64,000 nt of DNA from Nocardioides jiangsuensis (GCF_019679455.1 NZ_JAIEZQ010000002.1:1426001-1490000); one strand, 5' to 3'; counted from the stretch's first letter, positions 42,994 to 55,687 are shown. Made by a program: numbers and translations. Notes: generated by a model not told the origin, from the sequence alone.

Positions 42994-43677
42994 TCAGCGC
43001 GTCGAGTCTCCACGCGACGCGAGCAGACCGAGGGCGGCGAGGGTCAGCCAGAGCGGCCCCACCATCCCGGCCATGTACTGCAGCGGGCTGATCCCGAACC
43101 CGACGGTGACCGCGCCCGCGACCAGGCTCATCCAGCCGAGCCAGCGCAGGCCCGGGTGGTGGCGCAGGCAGACGAGCGCCACGGCGAGCGCGGTGACCCC
43201 GGCGCCGGCCCAGAGGAAGGGCAGGGTGCCGACCCAGTGCCCGAACATCGCGGACACCTCCGGCACCGCCTTGCCCTCGGGCGCGAACACGAACTCGGTG
43301 GTGAGGCCGGTGCCGACCAGGCCCGCGACCGAGACGAGCATCAGTCCCGAGGCCGCCACGGCGGGCAGCAGGCTGTCCGGCCCGGCCCAGCGCCGCAGCT
43401 CGCGGTGCAGCCCGGCGGCGAACACGAGCAGCAGCAGCGCGCAGACCATCGTCGCGGTGTGGAAGACCAGGATCTGCGGGACCAGGTCGCCGAGCCGGGC
43501 CTGGATGGCGGCGGCGTCGCCGGCGATGTCGTCCCGGTAGACGGCGTCGATCCCCATGCTGCCGGCGATGCCGACCAGCCCGGCGACGCCGGCGCCGACG
43601 CCGGCCGCGGCCCAGCCACGGCGTGTTCGCGCCTCGGTGGCGGTGGGGGCGGGGGTGCGAAGGGTGCTGGTGCTCAC
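42994..43677 (-). CDS. Six-TM integral membrane protein, unknown function
   Basis: A 227-residue hydrophobic protein with six predicted TM helices (about residues 22–43, 69–90, 100–124, 146–168, 174–194, 198–219) and an extracytoplasmic-type loop after TM1 (DAVYRDDIAGDAAAIQ). The N-terminal 18 residues are hydrophilic. It shows no enzyme motif and no obvious anti-sigma domain. GTG 43677 has AGGAG upstream (minus strand). Being directly upstream of an ECF sigma gene it could sense envelope state and control the sigma factor; this is inference only. Confidence 0.85.
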   Translation of the reverse strand: MSTSTLRTPAPTATEARTRRGWAAAGVGAGVAGLVGIAGSMGIDAVYRDDIAGDAAAIQARLGDLVPQILVFHTATMVCALLLLVFAAGLHRELRRWAGPDSLLPAVAASGLMLVSVAGLVGTGLTTEFVFAPEGKAVPEVSAMFGHWVGTLPFLWAGAGVTALAVALVCLRHHPGLRWLGWMSLVAGAVTVGFGISPLQYMAGMVGPLWLTLAALGLLASRGDSTR

Positions 43678-43815
43678 GGGTGGCTCCTGTACGTCGAGGC
43701 GGTCAGCGCCGGGTGCGCTGGGCTCCAGCCTCGGCGCGGCGGCGGGCACCGGCCACCGACACCGGTCGTACACCTCGTCCCGTACGGGAACTGTGCGGGT
43801 GGAACCGGCCCGGGC
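43678..43815 (-). promoter_or_regulatory. Gap with a TCCCGTACGGGA palindrome upstream of the membrane protein/sigma operon
   Basis: The 138-bp gap carries a perfect 12-nt palindrome TCCCGTACGGGA (43778–43789), about 100 bp upstream of the membrane protein start. GGAAC/GGGAC-like sequences flank it but no complete ECF-type −35/−10 pair is convincing. It is the likely promoter region for the two-gene operon. Confidence 0.35.
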
Positions 43816-46185
43816 TCAGCAGGGGAGGGAGCCGCCGAGGGCGAACGCGACCGCCTGGCCCGCCTCGAGGGTGCGGCCGGCGTCGAGGGCGTCGTCGAAG
43901 GTGTCGTCCCCGAGCCGCTCCCGGGCCTCGCCCTCGGCGCGCTGCGCGAGCTCCTGGTCGGGACGGTAGTAGCCGTAGCCGACGGTGCCGATCATCTCGC
44001 GGATGCCCTGGGCCGCGCCGAGCAGCACCGGCACCCGGTCGTGCGCCCGCTCGGAGCCCTCCACGACCGCGAGCACCTCGAGGAAGTGGGCGAGGTTCGC
44101 CAGGTCCCGCGTCTCCATCGACAGCCGCAGCCCCTCCTCGAGGTGGCGCCGGGCGACCGGGCCCTCCCCGCGCGACGCCGCGACCTGGGAGAGGTTGTAG
44201 AGCGCGATGTACGTCGACAGCCGGTCCCCACGACGCCGCGCCGAGACCAGCCCGGTCTCGATGTGTTGCACCGCGGAGTCGGGGTCGCCCTCGAGCAGCG
44301 CGACGGTGCCGAGCCACACGTGCGTGAGCGTGCCCACCCACTCACCGTCGGCCCCGGACGCCGCCGCGAGCGGGAGGGCGGCCTCGAACTGCTCCCGCGC
44401 CCGGGCGACGTCGCCGGTGGACAGCGCGGCGAGCCCGATGCCCGACACCGCCTTGGCGAGCGCCGAGGTGTCCCCGGAGCGCTCGGCGCTGGCCCGGGCC
44501 CGCTCCCACGAGGTCCTGGCGGCGACGACGTCGTCTCCGGCGAACGCCATCGTGGCGAGGCTGAGCTCGGCACGGGCCCGGACCTCGTCGGACATCTCGT
44601 GCCGGAGCACGCTCTCCATCTGCCGGCGCCCGTGCCGGACGTGCCCGCGGAGCCACCAGTACAGCCACAGCGACCACCCGAGCCGCCCGGCGGTCTCCCC
44701 GTCGCCCGAGGCGACCGCGCGCTCCAGCGCGGCGGCGAGGTTCGCGTGCGCGCCGTCGATGCGGGCAAGCCACTCGATCTGCTGGGCGCGTTCGTAGTGC
44801 GGGGCCGCCTCCTCCGCGAGCGCGAGGAAGTGTCCGGTGTGCGCGGTCCCGGCAAGGTCGGACTCCCCGGCGGCCGCGAGCAGGGCGCCGGCGTACTGGG
44901 TGACCGGCTCCAGCATCCGGTGCCGCCTGACCCCGTGGTCGGTGGTGGACACGACCAGGGACTGCTCGACGAGCGCCCCGAGCGCGGGCAGGACCCGGCT
45001 CCGGGGCAGCAGCCCGGACCGTTCGGCGACGGACTCGACGTCCTCGAGCGTGAAGCCGCCGGAGAAGACCGACAGCAGGCGCAGCAGGGTCCGCTCCGGC
45101 TCGGAGAGCAGACCGTGGCTCCAGTCCAGCGCCGCACGCATGGTGCGCTGCCGGGCCGGGAGGTCACGGGCGCCGTCCCCGGCGACGACGTCGTCGAGCC
45201 GGGCGAGCAGGGTGCGCGGCTCCAGCAGCCGGACGTGCGCGGCTGCCAGCTCCAGGGCGAGGGGGATGCCGGCGAGCCGGGTGCAGATCTCGGCGACCGC
45301 CGCCGCGTCGTCCGGAGTGAGGTCGAGGTCCGGCACCAGCCGGCGGGCCCGGTCCAGGAAGAGGGCTCCGGCCGGGGACTCGCCGACCGCGCGGGCGTCG
45401 CCGTCCGCGGGCGGCAGGGGCAGCGGTGGTACGGCGAACTCGGTCTCGCCGCGCACCCGGAGCGCGGCCCGGCTGGAGGCGAGCACCGTCAGCCCCGGGC
45501 AGGCCTCGACGAGCCGGGCCACGTCGCTCGCCGCGGGCAGCAGGTGCTCGACGTTGTCCAGGACCAGCAGCACGGTGGACGTGCCGATGCTCTCGACGAC
45601 GACCGCGCGCGCGTCGCCGGGGTCGGCCGGGCCGGACGCGACGCAGTCGGCGATGGTCGGCAGCACCAGGGTGGGGTCGACCAGGGGTGCCAGCTCGACG
45701 AAGACGACGCCGTCCGGGAAGGCCGCGGCGGCGGCCTCCGTGGCGGCGATGGTCAGCCGGGTCTTCCCGACCCCGCCGGGCCCGGTGAGCGTGACGATCC
45801 GCTGCTGCGGGTCGCGGAGCAGGGCGGCGACCGCGGCCACCTCGGCCTCGCGGGCGACCAGCGGCGTGGCGGGCCGGGGCAGGCCGCGGCTCTGCGTGGT
45901 CGCGGCGTCGGTGGGCCGCGTGGTGTCGCGGCGCCGGCTCGGCACCGCCGCGACCAGGGCCGCCCGGTCGGCGTCGGAGGCGTCCAGCGCGTCGGCGATC
46001 GCCCGGATCGTGTGCGGGTAGGGCCGCGTGCGGGTGCCCCGCTCCAGGGCGCTGATCGCGTGGGTGGTCAGGTGTGCCCGCCGGGCCAGCTCCTCCTGCG
46101 ACAGGCTGGCCGCCTCGCGCAGTGCCCGCAGCCGCGCGGCGAAGGTCGGCTGCTCCGCCGCCTCTGTCCCCGCGCCCCCTCGCAT
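43816..46185 (-). CDS. XRE-HTH / STAND ATPase / TPR transcriptional regulator
   Basis: A 789-residue three-part protein. The N-terminal helix–turn–helix (residues about 15–75: LRALREAASLSQEELARRAHLTTHAISALERG) is followed by an NB-ARC-like ATPase with Walker A LTGPGGVGKTRL, Walker B VLLVLDNVEHLL, sensor ASSRAALRVRGE and GIPLALELAAAHV. Then come a winged-helix region and C-terminal TPR-like repeats (LWLYWWLRGHVRHGRRQME…, ALAKAVSGIGLAALSTGDVARAREQFEAAL…). Such STAND regulators switch on ligand binding. ATG 46185 sits 8 nt after a minus-strand TAGACT box, so a leaderless transcript is likely. It is divergent from a flavin disulfide reductase, a probable target. The ligand is unknown. Confidence 0.9.
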   Translation of the reverse strand: MRGGAGTEAAEQPTFAARLRALREAASLSQEELARRAHLTTHAISALERGTRTRPYPHTIRAIADALDASDADRAALVAAVPSRRRDTTRPTDAATTQSRGLPRPATPLVAREAEVAAVAALLRDPQQRIVTLTGPGGVGKTRLTIAATEAAAAAFPDGVVFVELAPLVDPTLVLPTIADCVASGPADPGDARAVVVESIGTSTVLLVLDNVEHLLPAASDVARLVEACPGLTVLASSRAALRVRGETEFAVPPLPLPPADGDARAVGESPAGALFLDRARRLVPDLDLTPDDAAAVAEICTRLAGIPLALELAAAHVRLLEPRTLLARLDDVVAGDGARDLPARQRTMRAALDWSHGLLSEPERTLLRLLSVFSGGFTLEDVESVAERSGLLPRSRVLPALGALVEQSLVVSTTDHGVRRHRMLEPVTQYAGALLAAAGESDLAGTAHTGHFLALAEEAAPHYERAQQIEWLARIDGAHANLAAALERAVASGDGETAGRLGWSLWLYWWLRGHVRHGRRQMESVLRHEMSDEVRARAELSLATMAFAGDDVVAARTSWERARASAERSGDTSALAKAVSGIGLAALSTGDVARAREQFEAALPLAAASGADGEWVGTLTHVWLGTVALLEGDPDSAVQHIETGLVSARRRGDRLSTYIALYNLSQVAASRGEGPVARRHLEEGLRLSMETRDLANLAHFLEVLAVVEGSERAHDRVPVLLGAAQGIREMIGTVGYGYYRPDQELAQRAEGEARERLGDDTFDDALDAGRTLEAGQAVAFALGGSLPC

Positions 46186-46193
46186 GGTCGTGG

Positions 46194-46199
46194 AGTCTA
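46194..46199 (-). promoter_or_regulatory. −10 box (TAGACT, minus strand) for the STAND regulator
   Basis: On the minus strand TAGACT is followed by 8 nt and ATG 46185. Only about 30 bp separate it from the divergent −10 box at 46228, so one bound protein could control both. Confidence 0.5.
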
Positions 46200-46227
46200 G
46201 GGCGGTCAGGACGTTGCCGTCCGGCCG

Positions 46228-46233
46228 TAGGGT
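46228..46233 (+). promoter_or_regulatory. −10 box (TAGGGT) for the leaderless reductase gene
   Basis: TAGGGT, 6 nt, GTG 46240: leaderless geometry. Confidence 0.55.
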
Positions 46234-46239
46234 GAATCC

Positions 46240-47589
46240 GTGAGCAACGACGTGGACGTGGTGGTCATCGGTCTCGGACCGGGGGGAGAGGCTCTGGCGA
46301 CGGAGCTGGCGGGGACGGGGCTCGACGTGGTCGGGGTGGACCGCCGGCTCGTGGGTGGCGAGTGCCCCTACTACGGGTGCGTGCCGAGCAAGATGATCGT
46401 CCGGGCCGCCGACCTCCTCGCCGAGGCGTCCCGGGTGCAGGGCATGGCCGGTGACGTGGACCTGACCGCCTCGTGGCAGCCGGTCGCGGAGCGGATCTCC
46501 AACGAGGCCACGGACGACTGGGACGACCAGGTCGCCGTGGACCGGCTCGTCGACGCGGGGGTCGGCTTCGTGCGCGGGCACGCCCGGCTCACCGGGCCGC
46601 GGACCGTGGAGGTCGCCGGCCAGACGTACGTCGCCCGGATCGGCGTGGTCCTCAACACCGGCACCGAGCCCGCCGCGCCGCCCGTGGACGGCCTGGACGG
46701 GACGCCGTACTGGACCAACCGGGAGGCGATCGCGGCCACCGAGCTGCCCGCCTCGCTGGTGGTCGTCGGCGGCGGGGCCGTCGGCGTGGAGCTCGCGCAG
46801 GCGTTCGCCCGGTTCGGGGTGCAGGTCACCGTGGTCGAGGTCGCCGACCGGATCCTGGCCCCCGAGGAGCCGGAGTCCAGCCAGCTGCTGACCCGGGTGC
46901 TCACCCGTGAGGGGATCCGGGTGCTCACCGGCGTCACCGTCAAGGAGGTGGCGTACGACGACGGACAGTTCACCGTCGACCTCGACGGCCGGACCGTGAC
47001 CGCGGACAGGCTGCTCGTCGCCGCGGGCCGCCGCCCCAACCTCGCCGACCTCGGCCTCGAGACCGTCGGGCTCGACCCGCGGGCACGGGCCGTTGGGGTG
47101 GACGAGCGGATGCGGGCCGGCGACGGGCTCTGGGCGATCGGCGACATCACCGGCAAGGGCGCGTTCACGCACGTGTCGATGTACCAGGCCTCCGTCGCGG
47201 CCCGCGACATCCGCGGGCTGGGCGGTCCGACGGCCGACTACCGCGCCGTGCCGCGGGTGACCTTCTCCGACCCCGAGATCGCCGCGGTCGGGATGACGGA
47301 GCGGCAGGCCCGTGCCGCCGGGCTGAGAGTGCGGGTGGGCTCCACCGACCTGGGCGCGTCCGCCCGCGGCTGGATCCACCGCGGCGAGGGGCTGGTCAAG
47401 CTCGTCGAGGACGCCGATCGGGGTGTTCTCGTCGGCGCCACCGCGGTCGGGCCGAGCGGGGGAGAGGTGCTCTCCGCGCTCGCGGTCGCGGTGCACGCCG
47501 AGGTCCCGACCGCGACCTTGGGGTCGATGATCTACGCCTACCCGACCTTCCACCGCGCCATCGAGAGCGCGCTCGCCGACCTGTCCTGA
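46240..47589 (+). CDS. FAD-dependent pyridine nucleotide-disulfide oxidoreductase
   Basis: A 449-residue class I flavin disulfide reductase. The FAD-binding VVVIGLGPGGEALA, redox disulfide GGECPYYGCVPSK (C42, C47), NAD(P)-binding VVVGGGAVGVELAQAF, second FAD motif GLWAIGDITG and dimerisation domain with FSDPEIAAVGMTE are all intact. The catalytic dyad segment, HPTxxE in lipoamide dehydrogenase or glutathione reductase, reads YPTFHRAIE here (Y434): His is replaced by Tyr. That argues against a standard dihydrolipoamide or glutathione role and fits MerA-like or quinone/disulfide reductases. No heavy-metal domain is present. Divergent from the STAND regulator. Confidence 0.9.
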   Translation: MSNDVDVVVIGLGPGGEALATELAGTGLDVVGVDRRLVGGECPYYGCVPSKMIVRAADLLAEASRVQGMAGDVDLTASWQPVAERISNEATDDWDDQVAVDRLVDAGVGFVRGHARLTGPRTVEVAGQTYVARIGVVLNTGTEPAAPPVDGLDGTPYWTNREAIAATELPASLVVVGGGAVGVELAQAFARFGVQVTVVEVADRILAPEEPESSQLLTRVLTREGIRVLTGVTVKEVAYDDGQFTVDLDGRTVTADRLLVAAGRRPNLADLGLETVGLDPRARAVGVDERMRAGDGLWAIGDITGKGAFTHVSMYQASVAARDIRGLGGPTADYRAVPRVTFSDPEIAAVGMTERQARAAGLRVRVGSTDLGASARGWIHRGEGLVKLVEDADRGVLVGATAVGPSGGEVLSALAVAVHAEVPTATLGSMIYAYPTFHRAIESALADLS

Positions 47590-47606
47590 CCGCCCGGTCG
47601 GGCTGG

Positions 47607-47612
47607 TAGGGT
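47607..47612 (+). promoter_or_regulatory. −10 box (TAGGGT) for the pyr operon
   Basis: TAGGGT 18 bp after the reductase stop. A start about 7 nt on gives a leader of roughly 55 nt that begins just before the PyrR-binding hairpin. Confidence 0.5.
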
Positions 47613-47628
47613 TCGAGCCGTTCGACAT

Positions 47629-47663
47629 CCTTTAACGAGCCGTCCCGTGAGGCGGAGAAGGAG
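47629..47663 (+). promoter_or_regulatory. PyrR-binding RNA element overlapping the pyrR ribosome site
   Basis: CCTTTAACGAGCC, then GTCCCGTGAGGCGG and AGAAGGAGG, matches the PyrR binding-loop pattern (CUUUAA…GUCC-n-G-n-GAGG-C…GAGAAGG) known from Bacillus. The last part is also the Shine–Dalgarno for pyrR. No terminator hairpin follows, so UMP-bound PyrR probably blocks translation of the operon's first gene, as described for Mycobacterium smegmatis, rather than causing attenuation. Confidence 0.8.
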
Positions 47664-47675
47664 GTCCGGCTGCTG

Positions 47676-48326
47676 ATGCATGCCGACACGACGGCGCCCT
47701 CCGGGGCGGCCGACCCGACGACGCCCACCGGGACCGATCCCGGGACGGGGCGCACCGTCCTCGACGCGCGTGACATCTCCCGCGCACTCACCCGCATCGC
47801 GCACGAGATCCTCGAGCGCAACAAGGGCGCCCACGACCTTGTCCTCCTCGGCATCCCCTCGCGCGGGGTCCCGCTCGCTGCCCGGGTCGCCGCGAAGATC
47901 GCCGCGGTGGAGGGACTCGACATCCCGGTCGGCTCCCTCGACGTGACGATGTACCGCGACGACCTGCGGATGCGCCCGGCCCGGACGCTGCTGCCCACCG
48001 AGATCCCGCCCGGCGGCATCGACGGCAAGACCGTGGTGCTCGTCGACGACGTGCTGTTCTCCGGGCGCACCATCCGCGCAGCCCTCGACGCGATGAACGA
48101 CGTCGGCCGTCCCCGCACCGTCCGGCTCGCGGTCCTCGTGGACCGCGGCCACCGCGAGCTGCCGATCCGCGCCGACTTCGTCGGCAAGAACCTGCCGACC
48201 TCGCTCGTCGAGTCGGTCCGGGTCCGGCTGGAGGAGTTCGACGGCGTGGACGCGGTCACCATCTCCGGCGACGCCGGCGTGGCCCCGGACCCCGCCCTGA
48301 CGACCCAGGGGGAGGACCTCCCGTGA
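47676..48326 (+). CDS. pyrR: Bifunctional pyr operon regulator / uracil phosphoribosyltransferase
   Basis: A 216-residue protein with the type I PRTase fold: [44 protein letters not shown] and the PRPP loop [18 protein letters not shown]. It binds pyr leader mRNA in the presence of UMP and has uracil PRTase activity in other bacteria. The N-terminal 25 residues (Thr/Pro/Gly-rich) and the C-terminal tail after DAVTISGD are longer than in Bacillus. ATG 47676 follows AGAAGGAGG, which is itself within the predicted PyrR target. Overlaps pyrB by 4 nt. Confidence 0.95.
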   Translation: MHADTTAPSGAADPTTPTGTDPGTGRTVLDARDISRALTRIAHEILERNKGAHDLVLLGIPSRGVPLAARVAAKIAAVEGLDIPVGSLDVTMYRDDLRMRPARTLLPTEIPPGGIDGKTVVLVDDVLFSGRTIRAALDAMNDVGRPRTVRLAVLVDRGHRELPIRADFVGKNLPTSLVESVRVRLEEFDGVDAVTISGDAGVAPDPALTTQGEDLP

Positions 48327-49318
48327 AACGCCACCTGCTGAGCGCCGGGGACCTCACCCGCGACGACGCCGAGCTGGTCCTGCGGACCGCCGAGGAGCTG
48401 CGCTCCCTGGCCGACCGGCCGATCAAGAAGCTGCCCGCGCTGCGCGGACGCACGGTCGTGAACCTGTTCTTCGAGGACTCCACCCGCACCCGGATCTCCT
48501 TCGAGGCGGCCGCCAAGCGGCTCAGCGCCGACGTCATCAACTTCTCCGCCAAGGGCTCGAGCCTGAGCAAGGGGGAGAGCCTCAAGGACACCGCGCTCAC
48601 CCTCGAGGCGATGGGCGCCGACGCGGTCGTCGTCCGGCACTGGGCCTCGGGCGCGCCGCACCTGCTGGCCAACTCGGGCTGGGTCCGGTCCAGCGTGGTC
48701 AACGCCGGCGACGGCACCCACGAGCACCCCACCCAGGCGCTGCTCGACGCGTTCACGCTGTGGCGGCACCTGGGCAACCTCGACGGCCGCCGGGTGGCGA
48801 TCGTCGGCGACGTGCTGCACAGCCGGGTGGCCCGCTCCAACGCGCTGCTGCTCAAGACGCTCGGCGCCGAGGTCACCCTGGTGGCGCCGCCGACCCTGCT
48901 GCCGGTGGGCGTCGAGAACTGGGACGTCGAGACGTCGTACGACATCGACGCGGTGCTGCCGAAGGCCGACGCGGTGATGATGCTGCGGGTCCAGCGCGAG
49001 CGGATGAACGCCGCGTTCTTCCCCAGCGCCCGCGAGTACAGCCGCCGCTACGGCCTCGACGGCCGCCGGATGGGCACGCTGCAGGACCACACCCTGGTCA
49101 TGCACCCCGGCCCGATGATCCGCGGCATGGAGATCACCGCCGACGTCGCGGACTCCGACCGCTCCGTGATCGTCGAGCAGGTCACCAACGGCGTCGCGGT
49201 CCGGATGGCGGTGCTCTACCTGCTGCTCAGCGGCAACGAGTCCGACTTCGGCCGTACGGCGCCCGCCGCCCCGGCCGCCGACCCCACCGAGCACCCCACC
49301 GAGAGGGACGACGCATGA
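48323..49318 (+). CDS. pyrB: Aspartate carbamoyltransferase catalytic subunit
   Basis: A 331-residue enzyme joining carbamoyl phosphate and aspartate. The carbamoyl-phosphate loop [19 protein letters not shown], the [19 protein letters not shown] loop, ATCase-type [21 protein letters not shown] and [12 protein letters not shown] are intact. There is no pyrI regulatory-subunit gene nearby. The C-terminus is extended by about 20 Pro/Ala/Glu-rich residues. GTG 48323 overlaps pyrR and the stop overlaps pyrC. Confidence 0.96.
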   Translation: MKRHLLSAGDLTRDDAELVLRTAEELRSLADRPIKKLPALRGRTVVNLFFEDSTRTRISFEAAAKRLSADVINFSAKGSSLSKGESLKDTALTLEAMGADAVVVRHWASGAPHLLANSGWVRSSVVNAGDGTHEHPTQALLDAFTLWRHLGNLDGRRVAIVGDVLHSRVARSNALLLKTLGAEVTLVAPPTLLPVGVENWDVETSYDIDAVLPKADAVMMLRVQRERMNAAFFPSAREYSRRYGLDGRRMGTLQDHTLVMHPGPMIRGMEITADVADSDRSVIVEQVTNGVAVRMAVLYLLLSGNESDFGRTAPAAPAADPTEHPTERDDA

Positions 49319-50601
49319 GCAGCTACCTGATCAGAGGAGCCCGGATCCTCGGCGGCGAGCCGACCGACCTGCTGCTCCAGGACGGGGTGGTCGCGGCGGT
49401 CGGCACCGACCTCGACGCCGCCGGCGCCGAGGTGGTCGACGCCGAGGGGCTGGTCGCGCTGCCCGGCCTGGTCGACCTGCACACCCACCTGCGCGAGCCC
49501 GGCCGCGAGGACGCCGAGACCGTCGACACCGGCACCCGGGCCGCCGCGCTCGGCGGGTTCACCGCGGTGCACGCGATGGCCAACACCGACCCGGTCGCCG
49601 ACACCGCCGGGGTGGTCGAGCAGGTGTGGCGTCTCGGCCGCGAGGCCGGGCACTGCGACGTGTTCCCGGTCGGCGCGGTCACCGTCGGGCTGGGCGGCGA
49701 ACGGCTCGCCGAGCTCGGCGCGATGGCGGACTCCGCGGCCCGGGTCCGGGTCTTCTCCGACGACGGCAAGTGCGTCTCCGACGCAGTGCTGATGCGGCGG
49801 GCCCTGGAGTACGTCAAGGCGTTCGACGGGGTCGTCGCCCAGCACGCCCAGGAGCCGCGCCTGACCGAGGAGGCGCAGATGAACGAGGGCGAGCTCTCCG
49901 GCCGCCTCGGCCTGCGCGGCTGGCCGGCGGTGGCCGAGGAGGCGATCATCGCCCGCGACTGCCTGCTCGCCGCGCACGTCGGGTCCCGGCTGCACGTCTG
50001 CCACGTCTCCACGGCGGGCTCGGTGGAGATCGTCCGCTGGGCCAAGAGCAAGGGCTGGAACGTCACCGCCGAGGCGTGCCCGCACCACCTGCTGCTGACC
50101 GACGACCTGGCCGCGACGTACGACCCGATCTACAAGGTCAACCCGCCGCTGCGGTCGGCCACGGACGTCGAGGCGCTGCGCGCGGGCCTCGCCGACGGGA
50201 CGATCGACGTGGTCGCCACCGACCATGCCCCGCACCCGCACGAGGACAAGGACTGCGAGTGGCAGGCTGCCGCGTTCGGCATGCTCGGCCTCGAGACCGC
50301 GCTGTCGGTGGTGCAGCAGACCATGGTCGACACCGGGCTGCTGGACTGGGCCGGCGTCGCGCAGCGGATGTCCGCCAGGCCCGCCGAGATCGGCCGGCTC
50401 AGCGACCACGGGCGGCCGCTGGCGGTGGGGGAGCCGGCCAACGTCGTGCTGTACGACCCCGCCTACAGCCGCGTCGTGGACCCCACGGAGACCGCCTCCC
50501 TGTCCCGCAACAACCCGTACGCCGGCCTCACCCTCCCGGGCCGCGTGGTCGCCACGTTCCTCCGCGGCAGGCCCACCGTCCTGGACGGGAAGCTGTCATG
50601 A
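49315..50601 (+). CDS. pyrC: Dihydroorotase, class I
   Basis: A 428-residue amidohydrolase cyclising carbamoyl aspartate. Metal ligands are visible in [18 protein letters not shown] (HxH), [24 protein letters not shown] and the catalytic Asp in [14 protein letters not shown]. Substrate-binding NTDPV and SRNNPYAG are also present. The bridging residue normally a carboxylated Lys in some families is not obvious; [14 protein letters not shown] occupies that region. ATG 49315 overlaps pyrB. Its stop overlaps a 15-codon ORF rather than the next large gene. Confidence 0.95.
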   Translation: MSSYLIRGARILGGEPTDLLLQDGVVAAVGTDLDAAGAEVVDAEGLVALPGLVDLHTHLREPGREDAETVDTGTRAAALGGFTAVHAMANTDPVADTAGVVEQVWRLGREAGHCDVFPVGAVTVGLGGERLAELGAMADSAARVRVFSDDGKCVSDAVLMRRALEYVKAFDGVVAQHAQEPRLTEEAQMNEGELSGRLGLRGWPAVAEEAIIARDCLLAAHVGSRLHVCHVSTAGSVEIVRWAKSKGWNVTAEACPHHLLLTDDLAATYDPIYKVNPPLRSATDVEALRAGLADGTIDVVATDHAPHPHEDKDCEWQAAAFGMLGLETALSVVQQTMVDTGLLDWAGVAQRMSARPAEIGRLSDHGRPLAVGEPANVVLYDPAYSRVVDPTETASLSRNNPYAGLTLPGRVVATFLRGRPTVLDGKLS

Positions 50602-50645
50602 GCACCCCACGGAACCGCTCGCACCTCCGCGGGGCCGCCGCATGA
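50598..50645 (+). CDS. 15-residue mini-ORF coupled to pyrC and the next gene
   Basis: ATG 50598 overlaps the pyrC TGA (ATGA), and the mini-ORF's own TGA at 50643–50645 overlaps the next ATG at 50642 (ATGA). The encoded peptide [15 protein letters not shown] is basic with no recognisable motif. The double overlap would let one ribosome pass from pyrC to the downstream gene by termination–reinitiation, so the ORF could be a coupling device rather than a functional peptide. It could also be chance, ATGA being frequent here. Confidence 0.45.
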   Translation: MSTPRNRSHLRGAAA

Positions 50646-51196
50646 GCGACTCCGGGCTCGGCGACGTCTGGCTGCCGGTGGCGATCATGTTCGGCGTGCT
50701 GCTGCTGGCCTACCTCGGCATGTGGCGCGGCTGGCGCCGGCGGGCGGGCAGGCACGACCTGCCGGACCTGGTCCCGGCCCCGCCGGTGGCCGACCTGCCG
50801 CCGGCCAGGCTCCAGTCCGGCGCCCGGTACTTCGGCACCACCACCAGCGGCGACTGGCTCGACCGGGTGGTGGCGCGCGGCCTCGGCGCCCGCAGCACCG
50901 CGCGGCTGTCGCTGTCAGCGGAGGGCCTCGACGTGATCCGGCTCGCGGGGTCCTTCCGGATCCCCGCCGACGCGCTCCGCGGCGCCCGCCACGACCAGGG
51001 CATCGCCGGCAAGGTGGTCCCGCCGCACGGCCTGCTCGTGGTGACCTGGCAGCACGGCGACCACCTCCTCGACACCGGCTTCCGCCTCACCGAACCCGCC
51101 ACGACCGGAGACGACAGGACCGGCCGTGGGCTCACCGAGACCCACAACACCTGGATCCGCTCGATCAGCAAGATCGCCAAGGAGCACTCAGCATGA
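50642..51196 (+). CDS. Membrane-anchored PH-like protein between pyrC and carA
   Basis: A 184-residue protein: one N-terminal TM helix (residues about 9–28, [20 protein letters not shown]), a basic stretch [10 protein letters not shown], a Pro-rich spacer and a β-rich soluble domain ([53 protein letters not shown]…[21 protein letters not shown]) resembling bacterial PH-like (bPH_8) domains. The equivalent position in mycobacteria holds the small membrane protein Rv1382. Its persistence inside pyrimidine operons is unexplained. Overlaps carA by 4 nt. Confidence 0.85.
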   Translation: MSDSGLGDVWLPVAIMFGVLLLAYLGMWRGWRRRAGRHDLPDLVPAPPVADLPPARLQSGARYFGTTTSGDWLDRVVARGLGARSTARLSLSAEGLDVIRLAGSFRIPADALRGARHDQGIAGKVVPPHGLLVVTWQHGDHLLDTGFRLTEPATTGDDRTGRGLTETHNTWIRSISKIAKEHSA

Positions 51197-52395
51197 CGCA
51201 GACGCAGGCCAGCCCGGCCTTCGACCGGCTCGACCCGCGACCCGGGATGAGGCCCGCGATCCTCGTCCTCGAGGACGGCCGCACCTTCCACGGCGAGTCG
51301 TTCGGGGCCGAGGGCGAGACCTTCGGCGAGGCGGTGTTCTCCACCGGGATGACCGGCTACCAGGAGACGCTGACCGACCCGTCGTACCGCCGCCAGGTCG
51401 TGGTGATGACCGCCCCGCACGTCGGCAACACCGGCATCAACGACGAGGACCCCGAGTCCCGCCGGATCTGGGTCAGCGGGTACGTCGTCCGCGACCCCGC
51501 CCGGGTCAGCTCGAGCTGGCGCGCCGCCCGGAGCCTCGACGACGAGCTGCGCGAGCAGGGCGTGGTCGGCATCTCCGGCATCGACACCCGCGCCCTGACC
51601 CGCCACCTGCGCGAGCGCGGGGCGATGCGGGTCGGCATCTCCAGCACGGAGACCGACCCCGCCCGGCTGCGCGAGCGGGTCCTGGAGGCTGCTCCGATGA
51701 CCGGTGCGGACCTCGCCGGCGAGGTGACCACCGAGGCGACGTACGTCGTGCCGGCCCGGGGCGAGAAGCGGTTCACGGTGGCCGCCCTCGACCTCGGGAT
51801 CAAGGCGATGACCCCGGCGATGCTGGTCCAGCGCGGCATCGAGGTGCACGTCATGCCCGCCGGCTCCACGCTCGACGAGGTCCTCGCGGTGCAGCCCGAC
51901 GGCGTGTTCTTCTCCAACGGCCCCGGCGACCCCGCCTCGGCGACCGGCGAGATCGAGGTGCTGCGCGGGGTGCTCGAGCGCAAGATCCCCTACTTCGGCA
52001 TCTGCTTCGGCAACCAGCTGTTCGGCCGCGCGCTCGGGTTCGGCACCTACAAGCTCAAGTACGGCCACCGCGGCATCAACCAGCCGGTGATGGACCGGAC
52101 GACGGGCAAGGTGGAGGTCACCGCGCACAACCACGGGTTCGCGGTGGACGCCCCCCGCGAGACCGGCACCACGACGCCGTACGGGGAGGCCACCGTCAGC
52201 CACGTCTGCCTCAACGACGACGTGGTCGAGGGGCTCGAGCTCCGTGACGCCGGGGGCGCGCTGACCGCGTTCTCGGTGCAGTACCACCCGGAGGCCGCCG
52301 CCGGCCCCCACGACGCCGCCTACCTCTTCGACCGCTTCGTCGACCTGATGGACGGCGTGCCGGCCGAGGCACACACCCACGGAGAGGACGCCTGA
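51193..52395 (+). CDS. carA: Carbamoyl-phosphate synthase, small (glutaminase) subunit
   Basis: A 400-residue class I amidotransferase that supplies ammonia to CarB. It has the N-terminal domain ([37 protein letters not shown]), then [20 protein letters not shown], nucleophile Cys in [12 protein letters not shown] and the His/Glu in [14 protein letters not shown]. The usual GHQ after the Cys reads GNQ, which I take to be the actinobacterial form. ATG 51193 overlaps the upstream gene and carB begins 1 nt after the stop. Confidence 0.96.
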   Translation: MTQTQASPAFDRLDPRPGMRPAILVLEDGRTFHGESFGAEGETFGEAVFSTGMTGYQETLTDPSYRRQVVVMTAPHVGNTGINDEDPESRRIWVSGYVVRDPARVSSSWRAARSLDDELREQGVVGISGIDTRALTRHLRERGAMRVGISSTETDPARLRERVLEAAPMTGADLAGEVTTEATYVVPARGEKRFTVAALDLGIKAMTPAMLVQRGIEVHVMPAGSTLDEVLAVQPDGVFFSNGPGDPASATGEIEVLRGVLERKIPYFGICFGNQLFGRALGFGTYKLKYGHRGINQPVMDRTTGKVEVTAHNHGFAVDAPRETGTTTPYGEATVSHVCLNDDVVEGLELRDAGGALTAFSVQYHPEAAAGPHDAAYLFDRFVDLMDGVPAEAHTHGEDA

Positions 52396-52396
52396 C

Positions 52397-55683
<3,287 letters not shown>

Positions 55684-55687
<4 letters not shown>

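Noticed and set aside
46186-47628. Upstream extension of the STAND regulator frame through the reductase gene
   Set aside because: The frame stays open for 480 more codons, but these are antisense to a real gene. The HTH domain begins at ATG 46185, just after a −10 box.
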